A DNA stretch of 64,000 nt from NCBI GenBank assembly GCA_030063045.1, contig JAQSEB010000041.1, positions 434,001 through 498,000 of the forward strand. Direction: 5' to 3'. Source of the DNA: Pratylenchus scribneri. Lineage: Eukaryota > Nematoda > Chromadorea > Rhabditida > Pratylenchidae. The notes beneath the pieces were generated by a model. That model ran no database searches. It saw only the letters and a list, made by a program, of their open reading frames with translations, and had not been told where the DNA came from. The first letter of the stretch is position 1. Each line of letters opens with the position of its first letter. The position numbers and the translations under genes are program-made. Below, one piece after another: positions 1 to 11,558 of this stretch.

Positions 1-324
1 TCTGCCCTCAAGTCCCAAAACTAATCTCCCAACTCATTTATTAGTACCATATTATCCATAAATTATCCAAAAATATTATAGCACAAAGAATGGGAAAAGT
101 GGGGTTGCCCTCCCATTATTGCCATAGGCCATTGGGATATTGGGTTTGGGTCCACCACCTCCCCTTCAAGTCCGCAAATAATTTACCCCCATCATATGGC
201 CAATCAGAGCGAATGTACAGTGAAGAGTGAACACTGCTAAAATTGGAAAGGGGAGAGGGGGAATTTGCATTTATTTTTTGTGCCCAGAATAAGAATTTGC
301 CCATTTTTATTCATTTCTTTACAG
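1..324 (+). other. Intronic sequence before the first visible ida-1 exon
   Basis: The first visible exon opens after a good 3' splice site (tttctttacag at 314-324) with incomplete phase, so this stretch is read as the preceding intron. I see no exon or repeat in it. Confidence 0.6.
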
Positions 325-3300
325 TGAAAGGCGGCATCCAACGGGTCGAAGGCAATCGTGTGTATTTGCGTGTGGCCAAGGAGAATTTGACGGAGGAGGA
401 GCTGTACAAACTGATTGCCTATTTGGATCGCAAAATTGCAGCGGTTTGTCTTTTGGCTTAAATTTAAATTTGATTGATCAAATTTGCAGCCAAATCGACT
501 CTATTTCGACCAATTCCTCTATCAGGATGGCCAACTCAGTTTTCGAATCGCTCGGCCACCGCCTTCGCCCGAAACAAAGGCAAAAAAGCAAATGCCAAAA
601 TTGGGCAGTGCCAGTGGTGTGGCCCAGGCCGTGTACAAAAGGCGAAAGGATATTCAGGTAGAGTAGAGGGAAAATATAATATTTTGGATTGGGTTTTTTT
701 GGCTCATAACTCAATGAGGCGATTGCCAATTAAGGAAGGCAATATATCATTTTAAAGCCTAAAGTGTCCTCTACAAAGTGGGCATTTTAAATTTTATAAA
801 ATCCTGCTTTTAAAAAAGTTACACGTCTTTGAGTGGAATAAACCCGAATTTGTTTGTCGGATTAAAAGCCGCTTATTTTTCAAATTATTTTAACATTTCA
901 AAAACAATTAGAATTGGCCACTTTTTAGAGGACATTTAGGGCTTTCAAATGGCATATCGCCTTCCTGAATTGGTTGCTTCCTTCTTGAGATATGGCCAAA
1001 AGAACGGCCTCGATTATTTAAATGCCTTATTTAATACTAGTACAATTTTATGCCCTTATTCACATTTTTTCAGACTTTGGCCGGAGTGCGTGTGGATGAA
1101 ACCGGCATTGGGAGTGGCATGGTAAAATCCACCCAAAAATGCCAAAAATTAATTCCCTTCCAATTATTTTTAGGACGTTGTCCCGCTGGAACGTTCCCAA
1201 CGTGATCAATTGTTTGTGCCAATTTTGGCAGTTTGCGGCCTCACAATTTGCGCACTCCTCTCCGTGTTGGCCGCCAGCCTAATCAGTCGACGCCGTCAAA
1301 GGAAGGCAGCGGCCGGTGGTGGCCCACTGTTGCCACAAACCGTCGACCAAATTGATGGCAAGCTGTACGAGCAATTGTGCCGAGAGAAAAGGGCCACCAT
1401 GGAAGGACCCCGGGCCGTCACCGTGGTGGAAGCCGGCGGTCAACGTTCCAAATATTCGTCCACTTCTTCGTGGCCTGGGGATGAGCCAGCCCCAGTGGCC
1501 ACCGATTTGGACATTAGCACTGTATGTGTTGGGTGAAAATTTGGGTTATATTGCCGTATAACTTGAGGACCCAGTGTGTTTTTTCGGACTAATTTGATAT
1601 CAATTTGAAGGGCAGAGTTTTGGCTATTGAATGGTTTATTTTACTAAAAATATAGGTTCATCCATTTGTGAAATTTTCGAGAAAAATGATGGTACCATTT
1701 CCTATTTTTTCACCTTCTTTGGGGTGGAGGGTCCATTTTCCCAAATGGTTCCATTTCCCCAAATTAGAGTAGGGGTTAGGGACTATGGGCTGTCTAGCAG
1801 AAATAGTATGTACATGCTAGAGATTTGGGGAAATGGAACCGTTTGGAGAAACGGACCACCAATCCTTTTTTTGCCCACAAATTTAAGCCATATTTTACCA
1901 TAGCTTAACTCATGAAAGATTAAACCGTTTTCCGATGGATTTGGTTCATTTTAAAGAATAATGTGTTTTGGCTTTTGACTGAAATATTCCAATGATAATT
2001 GGTCCGCATTTTAAGGAATGATTTTAAAGATAAAGTTGAGATTATTTCTCACCATTTCTTCCGTTTTTTTGACAATAATTCTTCTATTTTTGTCCATAAA
2101 CCTCTTTGAATTTTAAGCTAATCCATTTGTTTTCTATATCAATAGATAGAACTCATTCAGCTCATTAATTTTGCATCAAATTTGGTGAGAATTCTTCCGA
2201 CTTTAAAGATTTATGAAGCATCGCTTTCAAAACGGTCATCTAAGCCAAAATATTTAGGGGATAGATCTCATTCAGCTCTTTAATTTGGCATCATATTCAA
2301 TGAAAATTCCTAAATTCTTGGAGCGTTTTATAAAGCCTTAATCCAAAGTGGATTTCTAGAAAAAAAATGCAAATTTTTTGTAAATTTGAAATATATAATT
2401 GCAAATATTTTGAAGGGTCACGTACTGTTGGCATTCCTGCAAAAACATTTGGACCAGCCCGAGGAAATGACCAAACAATGGGAATCCGTCCGGGACTATG
2501 CCCCACAAGAATGCCAAACCCGCGTGGCGGAGAATGCCGAAAATGTGGCCAAAAATTTGGACAAAAGCGTTTTGCCATGTTTGTTTTTTTGGATTAGGGG
2601 AAATTTTAATGTCTAATTTTTCGGCCTTGTTTAGACGATGATTCACGCGTTAAATTGCACGAAAGTGAACAACAAAACATTTTGGCCGACTCCAATGATT
2701 ATGTGAATGCCAGCAAAATATATGATTCCAATCCGGAATATCCGGTAAATCAATGAATCATTCATTTGCTTATTTATTGTTGAGAGGGGAAATTTCAATA
2801 TTTGACCACATTCTTTTGGCCATAACTCAACGAGGCGATTGCCAATTTAGGAAAGCGATATACTATTGTAAAGCCCAAAGTGCCCTCTACAAAGTGGTCT
2901 ATTTAAATTTGTGAAATCCAGGCTTAGGAAAAAGTTACATGTCTTTGATGGAATAAACCCGAATTTGTTTGTTGGTGGAAAGCCGCTTATTTTTACAAAT
3001 TATTTTAAAATTTCAAAAAACAATTAGAAGTGGCCACTTTTTAGAGGACACTAGGGCTTTCAAATGGCATATCGCCTTCCTGAATTGGTTGCTTCCTTCT
3101 CGAGATATGGCCAAAAGAACAATCTAAGTAAATTGAAATTCCATTATTGAAAAATCTTTAGGCCTTTTCGTGATATCCTAAAAATCCAAAATTTAGGCCT
3201 ATATTGCCACTCAAGCCCCATTGGATTCGACAGTGGCCCAATTTTGGCAAATGATTTGGGAGCAGGGCATTGGCCTTATTGTGAATTTGTGCGACCAACA

Positions 3301-4691
3301 GGAGACGGCTGAAGGCGTTTATTGCAAATATTGGCTGGAGGATGGTACCCAAAAACCATTTGGCGCATTTGAGGTGGTCACCAAAATATTTTAAATATTA
3401 TTTTAAATTCTTTATTTGTAGGTCCATCTCGTTTCGGAACATATTTGGAGTGAACATTATGTTGTCCGTTCGCTTTACCTGAAAAACATTGGCACACAGG
3501 AGACACGGACCATCACACAATTCCATTTCTTGACTTGGCCTGCGGCTGGGGTGCCCGGCTCCAACAAGGCGTTGCTTGAATTCAGGAGGTGCGTTTTTTC
3601 GAGGGACCTATCTAGTAGCTGGCCAATTCTTTTGACCATATATCTCGAGAAGGAAGTAACCAATTCAGGAAGGCGATATGCCATTTGAAAGCCCTAAATG
3701 TCCTCTAAAAAGTGGCCAATTCTAATTGTTTTTGAAATGTTAAAATAAATTGTAAAATAAGCGGCTTTTCCTCCAAACAAACAAATATTCGGGTTTATTC
3801 CACTCAAAGACATGTAACTTTTTTAAAAGCCTGGATTTTATAAAATTTAAAATGGCAACATTGTAGAGGACACTTTGTGCTTTCTAATGGTATATCGTCT
3901 TCTAAAATTGGCCATTGCCTTATTGAGATATAGGCCAAAGTTCTAGGCAGGATTTTGATTATAAGTATTTTAATTTTCTTCCATCCACAGGAAAGTGAAT
4001 AAATCCTATCGGGGCCGTGCTTCACCAGTGCTCGTCCATTGCACCAACGGTACATTCCTTTATGTCCAAACTTAATGAATTGATCAATTTTATAGGTGGC
4101 GGCCGAACTGGAACATACATTCTCATTGATATGGCCACAAATCGCATTCAAAAAGGTACAAAAATGGGATATTATTTTTTATCCGAAACTTAGTGTTTTT
4201 GACTTCTAATAAATCGGAGACCGGTTTTAGACCCTAAAAACCTTATACCATTTTGTAGATCTCATCAAAACGCATCGATTGGTATATAATTTGTAATGGT
4301 TTGGCCCAAAATTAAAGTGTTTAAAACCTAAAAACGGGAATGGTTTAAACGGTTTAATACCCTTTAATTTTGACTAAACCACGACAAATTATATACCATT
4401 CGATGCGTCTCGATGAGATCTACAAATTGGTATAAGGTTTGTAGGGTCTAAAACCGGTTTCTGATTTATTAGTAGTCAAAAACTAAGTTTTGGGTCTAAA
4501 AAATGTCACACGATTTTCCCATTTCATTTTCCCCTTTTTAAGGTGTCAAAGAGTTGAATATTGCAGCTTCGTTGGAGCATTTGCGGGATCAGAGGATGGG
4601 CACCGTTGAAAATGAACAACAATTCAAATGTGTGTTTAGTTGTGTGGCCGACGAAGTCTCTTCAATGTTGAAAGGCCTCCAACAGCATTAA
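325..4691 (+). CDS. ida-1: IA-2/phogrin-type receptor tyrosine pseudophosphatase (5' end missing)
   Basis: Membrane protein of dense-core vesicles in the PTPRN/PTPRN2 family. Exons read as 325-443, 490-657, 1074-1121, 1174-1521, 2416-2578, 2635-2744, 3197-3373, 3422-3588, 3991-4049, 4096-4155 and 4543-4691, about 520 residues in phase, ending in TAA. In order: part of the lumenal membrane-proximal domain (exons 1-3), one transmembrane helix near 1213-1285 followed by basic RRRQRK, the juxtamembrane motif LDISTGHVLLAF, then a PTP domain. The PTP loop reads HCTNGGGRTGTY and the WPD loop reads TWPAAGVP. The canonical Ala and Asp are replaced, as in vertebrate IA-2 (HCSDG), so it should be catalytically inactive. 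The C-terminus matches the family (KGVKELNIAASLEHLRDQR). Upstream exons lie left of the window. The gene is rich in intronic MITEs. The family call is strong; the gene symbol is by orthology to the C. elegans gene. Confidence 0.93.
693..1008. repeat. MITE-A copy 1 (ida-1 intron 2)
   Basis: About 315-bp element with imperfect terminal inverted repeats of roughly 85 bp. One end reads GGCTCATAACTCAATGAGG and the other closes with GAGATATGGCCAAAAGAAC. The centre contains GGAATAAACCCGAATTTG. The same element recurs at four other sites in the window, always in an intron. Confidence 0.8.
2815..3120. repeat. MITE-A copy 2 (ida-1 intron 6)
   Basis: Same family and orientation as the copy in intron 2: left arm TTCTTTTGGCCATAACTC, core GGAATAAACCCGAATTTG, right arm CGAGATATGGCCAAAAGAAC. 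Confidence 0.8.
3626..3945. repeat. MITE-A copy 3 (ida-1 intron 8)
   Basis: Opposite orientation to the first two copies. It starts TTCTTTTGACCATATATCTC and carries the reverse core ATTCGGGTTTATTCCACTC. Confidence 0.8.
4180..4497. repeat. Near-perfect ~320-bp palindrome in ida-1 intron 10
   Basis: Two arms of about 150 bp in inverted orientation. The left arm runs from TTTTGACTTCTAATAAATC through GACCGGTTTTAGACCC and TTTGTAGATCTCATC. The right arm is its reverse complement, ending GGTTTCTGATTTATTAG. The internal AAACGGTTT/TATATAATTTG sequences link it to the dispersed AAACCGG family seen elsewhere in the window. Confidence 0.8.
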
Positions 4692-5531
4692 TAAAAATAC
4701 AAAACAATGAGGAGAGGGGAAACAAAGGGGACCGGAACACATTCACCAACAAAAACATGGCGACAATTTTCTATTCCATTTTTCTTGAACATTTTTTGCT
4801 TGAATTGAACACTTGGATGCACTTTTTTGATCCCAAAACTATTCATTTTTATATTCCACATTTTCCGCGGTAAATAAAAGATGGCAGAGTTGTTAGCATT
4901 TTTTGGATTTAAATGCTTAAAGATTTTCAAAAAATCTGGGAGTATAATTCCGAAATTTCAGTGTGACGTGTGAAAAGAAATGAGTGAATAAAAGAGGGGA
5001 ACTTGTTAATTTAAATAATATGAAAATGACATTATATCCAAATTAATGAAGAGAGATTGTAAGCGAGACAATTATAGAGAAAAAATATATGTACCTAACA
5101 TATAAACTCGTGGAGAGACGCCTTGCCTTGCTTGCCTCCTTTGAATAATTTTTATTCGATTTTCGATACAAATTCCGTGCCGCTTCGAAATGTGAGCGAT
5201 TGCTTGATATGAATGAATGGGTTTACATTTTTGTCCTAGCGCCCATAGCTGCGTTTAAAAGTGAAAAGCATCTTATTCACACCAGCCTCTTTCCATTTCA
5301 CTTTCGCTATTCCCATCCATGATCCTTCCATCCAAACCAAATTTACTGATTGATGGCCCTTCGATATAAATCGATTAGATTCGTGGCTCTAATAACCGAC
5401 ATTTTACTGTTTTTTCGACTGAAAAGGGCATAATAAATATGAATCCTTTCAATAATTTATTATATTCAATTAATCGGTAATCCTTATTTTATTTAGGCAA
5501 AAAATTAGAGAAGCTTAAAACAAATTGGAAA
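4692..5531. other. ida-1 3' flank and intergenic spacer
   Basis: Presumed 3' UTR plus spacer. 4762-5115 is duplicated at 8985-9354. The last ~20 bp before 5532 (AATTAGAGAAGCTTAAAACA) recurs just upstream of the second MATH-BTB start, so it is probably 5' UTR or promoter-proximal. No gene is seen here. Confidence 0.6.
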
Positions 5532-7747
5532 ATGGCCCAGAACATCAATAATAACAATGATATCATTGCTTCCGGCAAAATTACCACCAAAACCAGTTTG
5601 AGCGCATTGTCCGATAGAGAGGGAAAACCAAAGCCATTGTCTTCAACAATCCATGAAATTGGCGGACTTTCTTGGTTTAAAATTTTTTTTTGTAATAATG
5701 AAAAATTTAATGAGATAAAAAATATGTAGGCGAATGGAAATCCGAAAAGTTGTTCCTGCTGATGGACCATCCAAATTGGATTTGTATGTTTATTGCAATG
5801 AGAATGTGAAGGACAAACTTTGGCTTTGTAACGTCCATTTTTCGGTGGATTGTGAGTTTGTCAATGCACACAGGCCGAGAACTCAAAATGAATATGGTCC
5901 TCTATACGGATTTAACACTTATTATTGGGTTTTGGAGGATATCGCCGATGAATTACAAATGCAACAGGAAAATGATATGGCACCGATCGCGATCAAATTG
6001 GAAATAAAGATTATGCACATTCAAAAAAGGTTACGTTAATTTTATCTCGAGGGGGGAAGATGATAATAAAGAAAATGAAGAGAATGGATGTTGGATGATG
6101 AAGAAATTTTTTCTTCCTACTCATCATATCATCATCTTTGCCTCTTCTTCATCATCATCTTCAAATCGCATCATCACCATCATTCTTCTTCTTTTTAATC
6201 AGCATTTTTCTTCATTCCTCATCATCATCAGATATCCAAAATCATCTTCTTCTTCCACATCATCATCTTCATCATCTTACTCATTATCATCTTCATCTTC
6301 CTAATATCCTCATCATCTTCTTCTTCTTCGGCATCACCCACCCCATAGCAAAAAACTATCATTATCTGTGGAAAGCTGAATGCAAATTTTAGTTTTCGAC
6401 CACTGGATGCCACTTTGGAGATAAAAATTGACGAAAATAGAACGGCCGGAATATTTCGCATAAATAAACATGTAATTATTAATTAAATTTATTTCATTCA
6501 AATTCCATTTCTTCCAGGCATTGGCCTCTTTCTCCAATTATTTTGAGAATTTATTTTTTGCCGATGGAATCGATAAGGCGGAAAATCATTTCGAAATTGT
6601 CGAAGCCAATGATTTTGATGTGCAAGCATTCGGCTTCATGATTTATTCATTAATGACAATGGGTGGCATGATTAACCGATCTAATTTTCTGCTGGATGAT
6701 GACTTGAACGATGAAGATGATAATGGTGGTTAGGCAAACAAAATAAATATTTAAATGGTATTTATTTTAACTTATTTTATTCACAGTTACTTTTCCCATC
6801 AAAATGGTAAAATTAGCGATCAAATATGAAATGCCTATTATGGTGGATTACTGCGAAAAGGTTTTAATGGATTGCAAGGATCATTCCAAATTGGATTTGC
6901 TCGAATTAGCTGATCAGCATCCGGAACTTAACAAACTGAAGGTAACACGTTAAATATGCCTCATTTTTAGGGATCGGATAGTTATGCATGTAAAAATGGT
7001 GAAATATGCATATAAAATATGCAAATAAAATTGCTTTTTTGGTCTTTTTAGTAATTTTTCTGAATTGTTTTAAACCAATTTTATTAAATTTTCAGAGAAA
7101 ATGCTTAAAATAGCTTAAAAATAGGTTTTTAGGATTCGAACTTTAGATCCCACGCCAGTTTGAATTTCAAAAACCCCTTTCTTCACCATTCGGCCAAAAT
7201 TTCTATCAATCAGAATTGACTTTTTACCAATAGAAAAGCCAAAAAGGCCAATTTTCTTTTATCAATTCAAGATTTTTGTTAAATTTAAATATTTTTTTCA
7301 TTTTTGTCGCATTTTTGATTGAAAATTTCTCCAAATATGCACAAGAATGCGAAAATATGCAGTTTAAAACCCGTTTTTTAGTTTCAAACCAAGTTAAAAA
7401 CATTTTTTACATGCATATTATTGCGTTATAAGTCCAGGAAAAAATATATATTTGCATAACTATCCGATCCCTACTCATTTTATCACTCCTTCTTCTGATT
7501 ATTAATTTATTTATAGAAAAAATGTCTGAATGGATTGAGCATCCAAGACCTGACGAAGAATTTGGCAAAAACCACTCCAATTATTTCACGCCTTTCCGAA
7601 AACACCAAACAACGATTGGATGCTATAATGGCTGGAAAGACCGAGGAAATGTGCAATTCTCTGGTGACTATGAATGATGAAATTCGGGCAAAGAAGCCAC
7701 GGCTTTCATTGGACAAAATGAAGAAAGTTATTTTGGGAAACGAATAA
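5532..7747 (+). CDS. MATH-BTB domain protein, copy 1
   Basis: Probable substrate adaptor for a CUL3 ubiquitin ligase; MATH-BTB genes are expanded in nematodes. Exons: 5532-5674, 5730-6029, 6393-6471, 6518-6725, 6787-6941 and 7517-7747, all joining in phase. Exons 1-2 give a divergent MATH half with GGLSW, LDLYVYCNENVKDKLWLCNV and YGPLYGFNTYYW. Exons 3-5 give the BTB half: SFRPLDATLEIKID, INKHALASFSNYFENLFF, FEIVEANDFDVQAF and the BTB end MVKLAIKYEMPIMVDYCEKV. Exon 6 adds a basic tail (KKPRLSLDKMKK). A paralogue lies at 11559-14103 with every splice site conserved. Intron 2 holds a TCATCTTCT-type microsatellite and intron 5 a hAT-type MITE. Shared exon phases in two copies support the model; the MATH call is by motif spacing only. 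Confidence 0.85.
6110..6325. repeat. (TCATCTTCT)-type microsatellite
   Basis: Pyrimidine-rich TCATCATCTTCTTC repeat inside intron 2 of the first MATH-BTB gene. The long Ser/His-rich open frames across it are by-products. The equivalent intron of the second copy is only 47 bp, so this is an expansion specific to copy 1. Confidence 0.85.
6968..7473. mobile_element. hAT-type MITE in MATH-BTB intron 5
   Basis: 506-bp element with a 21-bp perfect terminal inverted repeat (TAGGGATCGGATAGTTATGC... and its complement), flanked by an 8-bp direct repeat CTCATTTT at 6960-6967 and 7474-7481. An 8-bp duplication is the hAT signature. No transposase frame was seen. The interior is AT-rich. Confidence 0.85.
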
Positions 7748-8984
7748 GAAGAGAATAATTGAGGAAAAAAGTGCAATGCATCTCTAATCTACATACATAT
7801 CCCTGATTTTTTCATTTTTTCAATGCCTTATCAAAAAAAAGATTCTTATTTGTTTTTTTGATTTGACCCAGATTTATGATTTGCATTAAATTATTTGATA
7901 TATACCTATTCACTTTTTTTTCTTGCAAATTTGCTCATTAAATCTTGCATAAATATTACTTATGAATGAGATGACAGAGAAAAATCAAAGTATAGGCCTT
8001 CGATTTGGCCATATCATTTCGAAATTATTTCTCATTTGTATTTATATGTACTTTACTAGTGGACGGAAGGGAAGTGGGGCGTAAGGGAAGTTGGGCGTAA
8101 GGGAAGTGGGTGTAAGGAATACGTGGGTTTAAGGTATATGTGGAAATTTGAATATATGTTGGGAATGTTTGTAAAAACGCGCCAGGGCGCGTTCGACCTA
8201 CCCTAGTGCTACGAATTTTGGAATTATTCAAAGATTGTGGGCAGGCTCGCTTCGCTCGCCAATTTTAGGTCGTGTGCAGGCTCGCTTCACTCGCCAGCCC
8301 TTCTTTAGGTCGTGTGCGAATTTTGAAACCAGTTTGTAAACCGGTTTTGATCAAATCACAAAACTATTATTAAATTCGAATTACTCATATTCGAAAAACT
8401 CAAAATTCCAATTTTCACCTCATTCCGACCATATTTCCATTTTTCAGTACGTTTTAAACCGGTTTGCAAACCGCTCCTTGCGCAAATCTCAAACGGATTA
8501 TATTTTTGAATTCTCCATGGTCGAAAACTCCCGAGTCCCAATTTTCATCGTCCAACTCCAACTTTCACTATAGGTTTAGCTCTGGGGCGGGATATGGCCA
8601 AATCATGACCTGCGCATCTTCTAACACGAACTCGTCCTAGGCCAAGCTGCGCACCCCCATATTTTATATACCATTTTGAAGCCTCCATATCGTAGATGGG
8701 CAACAACGATATTTCATTCCAAAAGATTCATATACAAAAAAGTTATGGACGAAAATGTAAAAAATCGGGTCAAATTTTAAGTCCAAAAACCGGTTTTCCC
8801 CCTCTGCTAACCACCTGGCCAAACTCAACCTCAAACCAAACCATGTCCATATTCATTAATTTGTCCGGTAGGCCGATGCACTTTTCCGACCCCCAACCCC
8901 CAACTCTCATCCAGAACCTTATTCTACCCGAAAAACCGCCTGACAATTCTTTTTATATTGTATATAATTAAATTATTTATACAT
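7748..8984. other. Intergenic, repeat-rich
   Basis: 7855-8010 is a 3' flank shared with the other two BTB genes. 8060-8110 holds a short GTAAGGGAAGTGGG tandem. 8165-8310 contains a twice-repeated GCAGGCTCGCTTC-CTCGCC block followed by TTTAGGTCGTGTGC. 8330-8480 repeats AAACCGGTTT-type sequence. No supported gene. Confidence 0.55.
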
Positions 8985-9354
8985 GGCAATTGACAACAAT
9001 TTTTTATTCTATTTTTCTTGAACATTTTTGCTTGAATTGAACACTTGGATGCACTTTTTTTGATCCCAAAACTATTCATTTTATATTCCACATTTTTGCA
9101 GTAAATAAAAGATGGCAGAGTTGTTTAGAATTTTTTGGATTTAAATGCTTTAGATTCCCCATAAATTTGAGAGTATAATTCCGAAATTTCAGTGTGACGT
9201 GTGAAAAGAAATGAGTGAAAAAAAAGGGGAACTTGTTAAATTTGAAAAAATAATGAAAATGACATTATATCCAAATTAATGAAGAGAGATTGTAAGCGAG
9301 ACAGTTATAGAGAAGAAATATACGTATCAAACATGTGAACTTGTGGAGAGACGA
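8985..9354 (+). repeat. Duplicated copy of the ida-1 3' flank
   Basis: Closely matches 4762-5115, including CTTGAATTGAACACTTGGAT, the GTAAATAAAAGATGGCAGAG block and the ATGAAGAGAGATTGTAAGCG block. This marks the left side of the segment that duplicated the MATH-BTB gene. Confidence 0.88.
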
Positions 9355-9897
9355 TTTGAAGACTTCATCAAATTATGTTAGTTTAGTTTTAGTGTTAGGC
9401 AAAAACTTAAAATGTAAAAGGATGGTATTTAATTTGGCAAATAAATTATTGAAAATGGCAAATAGAGTATTTAATTTGGCAAATAGGATTTTATGTCGTA
9501 AAAGTATTGAAAATGGCAAATAAATTATTGAAAATGGCAAAAAGAGTATTTAATTTGGCAAATAGAAATACAATTATTATCGCTCACTATAATCGGTTCA
9601 AACCGGTTTCAATACTTACCCAAACTGGTTTAAAATATTTTTTATGATAAAAACCACTTATTTTCTACCTGAATAATAATTATAATAAAGAAGGCGTCTA
9701 TAAAAACAATTGGAAAATTCAAATATTTATCGACTTCATGCAATATAAAATAATAATAAGCTCCTGATCAAAATGTTATACCAGTGAAATAAAAAAGACT
9801 GAATTAATAATGGATAATTGAGCAATATAATAATGAATAGAAAGTCAAAAATTGAGTATTATAATGTCGAATAAAATAGATTGAAAAATTGTTAATT

Positions 9898-10195
9898 ATG
9901 CATCAATGCCGTTCCTCCATGCACCTTCTTTGGACGGCCACGTTTGCGTTTCTTCTCGATCAATTCAGCCGTCACTTCGGGTGGATATTCTGCCAATCCA
10001 TCGGAGCACATCCACATCACTGCATGCTCACAGGCCTTTTTTCTGGCTCCTTCATAGCAATTGCACTTGTAGCAATCTTAGTTTGTAAAATGGCCAATTT
10101 TTAAAATAAATTTTTAACCAGATTACCTTGCCAAAATTCGCATGGTTCAACAATGTGGAATTTTGTCCTGAGTGCCGTTGTCCAAATTCTATAAA
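9898..10195 (-). pseudogene. MULE transposase C-terminal remnant (SWIM finger + AT-hook)
   Basis: Read on the minus strand, 10077 down to 9898 encodes DCYKCNCYEGARKKACEHAV, a CxC...CxH arrangement like the SWIM zinc finger of MuDR-type transposases. It continues to KKRKRGRPKKVHGG, an AT-hook-like basic motif. A preceding minus-strand stretch near 10195-10130 (FGQRHSGQNSTLLNH) is followed by a good donor, but the phases do not join cleanly, and no DDE catalytic core is seen in this element. I read it as a decayed internal fragment. Confidence 0.65.
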
Positions 10196-10766
10196 TGTTT
10201 TTAATTTATTAATTTTATATTAACCGTGGTTTTTAGTCAATTTGGGATTAAAATATTTTTGAATGGTAAGTTAGCTGGCTGTATCAATTTATATAGGGCC
10301 TGCCGACAATTCCGCATCAACAATTCCTCAACCGACAATTCGGCACTGTTTTTGGCATTTTTTCCTAGTCCTAACACTAGATCCCATGCTGGCCTAGCCT
10401 AGCCCCAGCCTAATTAAGCCGGTTTAAAAACAAATAACTGGTTGCGGAATTGTCGACATACGAATAAATTTGTTTATAATCAAAATTTGGCAAAACACTC
10501 ATAAAAATGCAATTATTTCATTTTGTAAAAAGGCAATTTCTAGGCCAATAAAATTGCTATATAGATTGATATATAATCCAGATCGATTTCGATTTTAGAT
10601 CAGACTTGGTCCCAATTATCGAAAAATCCAATGTTTAATTAATAAATTAATTTTGAACCTTTGATTGCTTTTGATGATCCAATTGAACACTCATTATTGT
10701 TTCGGCAGTGAATTCACCATTTTCCACCATTTTCACTATTGGCAAACCATCAAATGTGCCACTTTG

Positions 10767-11051
10767 CTATAAAAAATTAAAACCAATTAGTGAAAATTGC
10801 CAAACCGAATTTTCCATCACCGTCATTTGGTATTGTTGCCTTTCTAAATCTTCTCTTTTATTTTTTGCTTTCAATTTAGCATTTTCTTTTCGCAATTCCG
10901 CCATTTCCTCTTTCAATTTTGAATTTTCCTTGCGCACTTCTGCCATTTCCTTCTGCAATCTGGTATAATTCTGCTGCAATTTTCCATATTTGTTGCTCAT
11001 TTCCAAGTAATTTTTCTTCATAATAGTTTGATGATCTGATGGTTTTATCAA
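10767..11051 (-). CDS. Short coiled-coil ORF inside the MULE
   Basis: 94-residue minus-strand frame with heptad-like repeats (KLKEEMAELRKENAKLKAKN), starting MIKPSDHQTIMKK. It lies inside the element near its right inverted repeat. It could be a captured host exon, the 5' part of an element-encoded protein, or chance. No family recognised. Confidence 0.4.
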   Translation of the reverse strand: MIKPSDHQTIMKKNYLEMSNKYGKLQQNYTRLQKEMAEVRKENSKLKEEMAELRKENAKLKAKNKREDLERQQYQMTVMENSVWQFSLIGFNFL

Positions 11052-11558
11052 TTAATTATCTGCATGAGAATAGAGAAAGCAAAATTAAAATAAAAAAGAA
11101 TTTTATTATTTTAACCATAAAAAATATTTTAAACCAGTTTGGGTAAGTATTGAAACCGGTTTGAACCGATTATAGTGAGCGATAATAATTGTATTTCTAT
11201 TTGCCAAATTAAATACTCTTTTTGCCATTTTCAATAATTTATTTGCCATTTTCAATACTTTTACGACATAAAATCCTATTTGCCAAATTAAATACTCTAT
11301 TTGCCATTTTCAATAATTTATTTGCCAAATTAAATATTTCCCAAATGTAAAACCCAAACCCATGCGCCATGCTTATTCGTATATGCCATTTTGATTTGGC
11401 CATTTTTAAGCCAAACTAAATAAATTTTAATTAATTTGTTAAGTTAAATTTATCTTACTCTCCTCCTTTTGGACTCAACGATTTATTTATTATTCAATTA
11501 ATTAGTTTTATTAAGTAAAAAAAGAGAATTAATTAGAGAAGCTTAAACAAATTGGAAA

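Larger units (their letters stand above)
9420..11342. mobile_element. Mutator-like (MULE) element with transposase remnant
   Basis: Terminal inverted repeats of about 220 bp (9426-9650 against 11110-11336) built from TATTTGCCATTTTCAATA-type sub-repeats plus an AAACCGGTTT stretch. The outer ends read GGATGGTATTTAATTTGGC and, as complement, GGGAAATATTTAATTTGGC. A perfect 10-bp direct repeat AAATGTAAAA flanks it (9410-9419 and 11343-11352), the size typical of MULEs. The interior carries a minus-strand SWIM-like zinc finger plus AT-hook. It sits in the spacer in front of MATH-BTB copy 2 and is absent from the equivalent spacer of copy 1. Confidence 0.82.
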
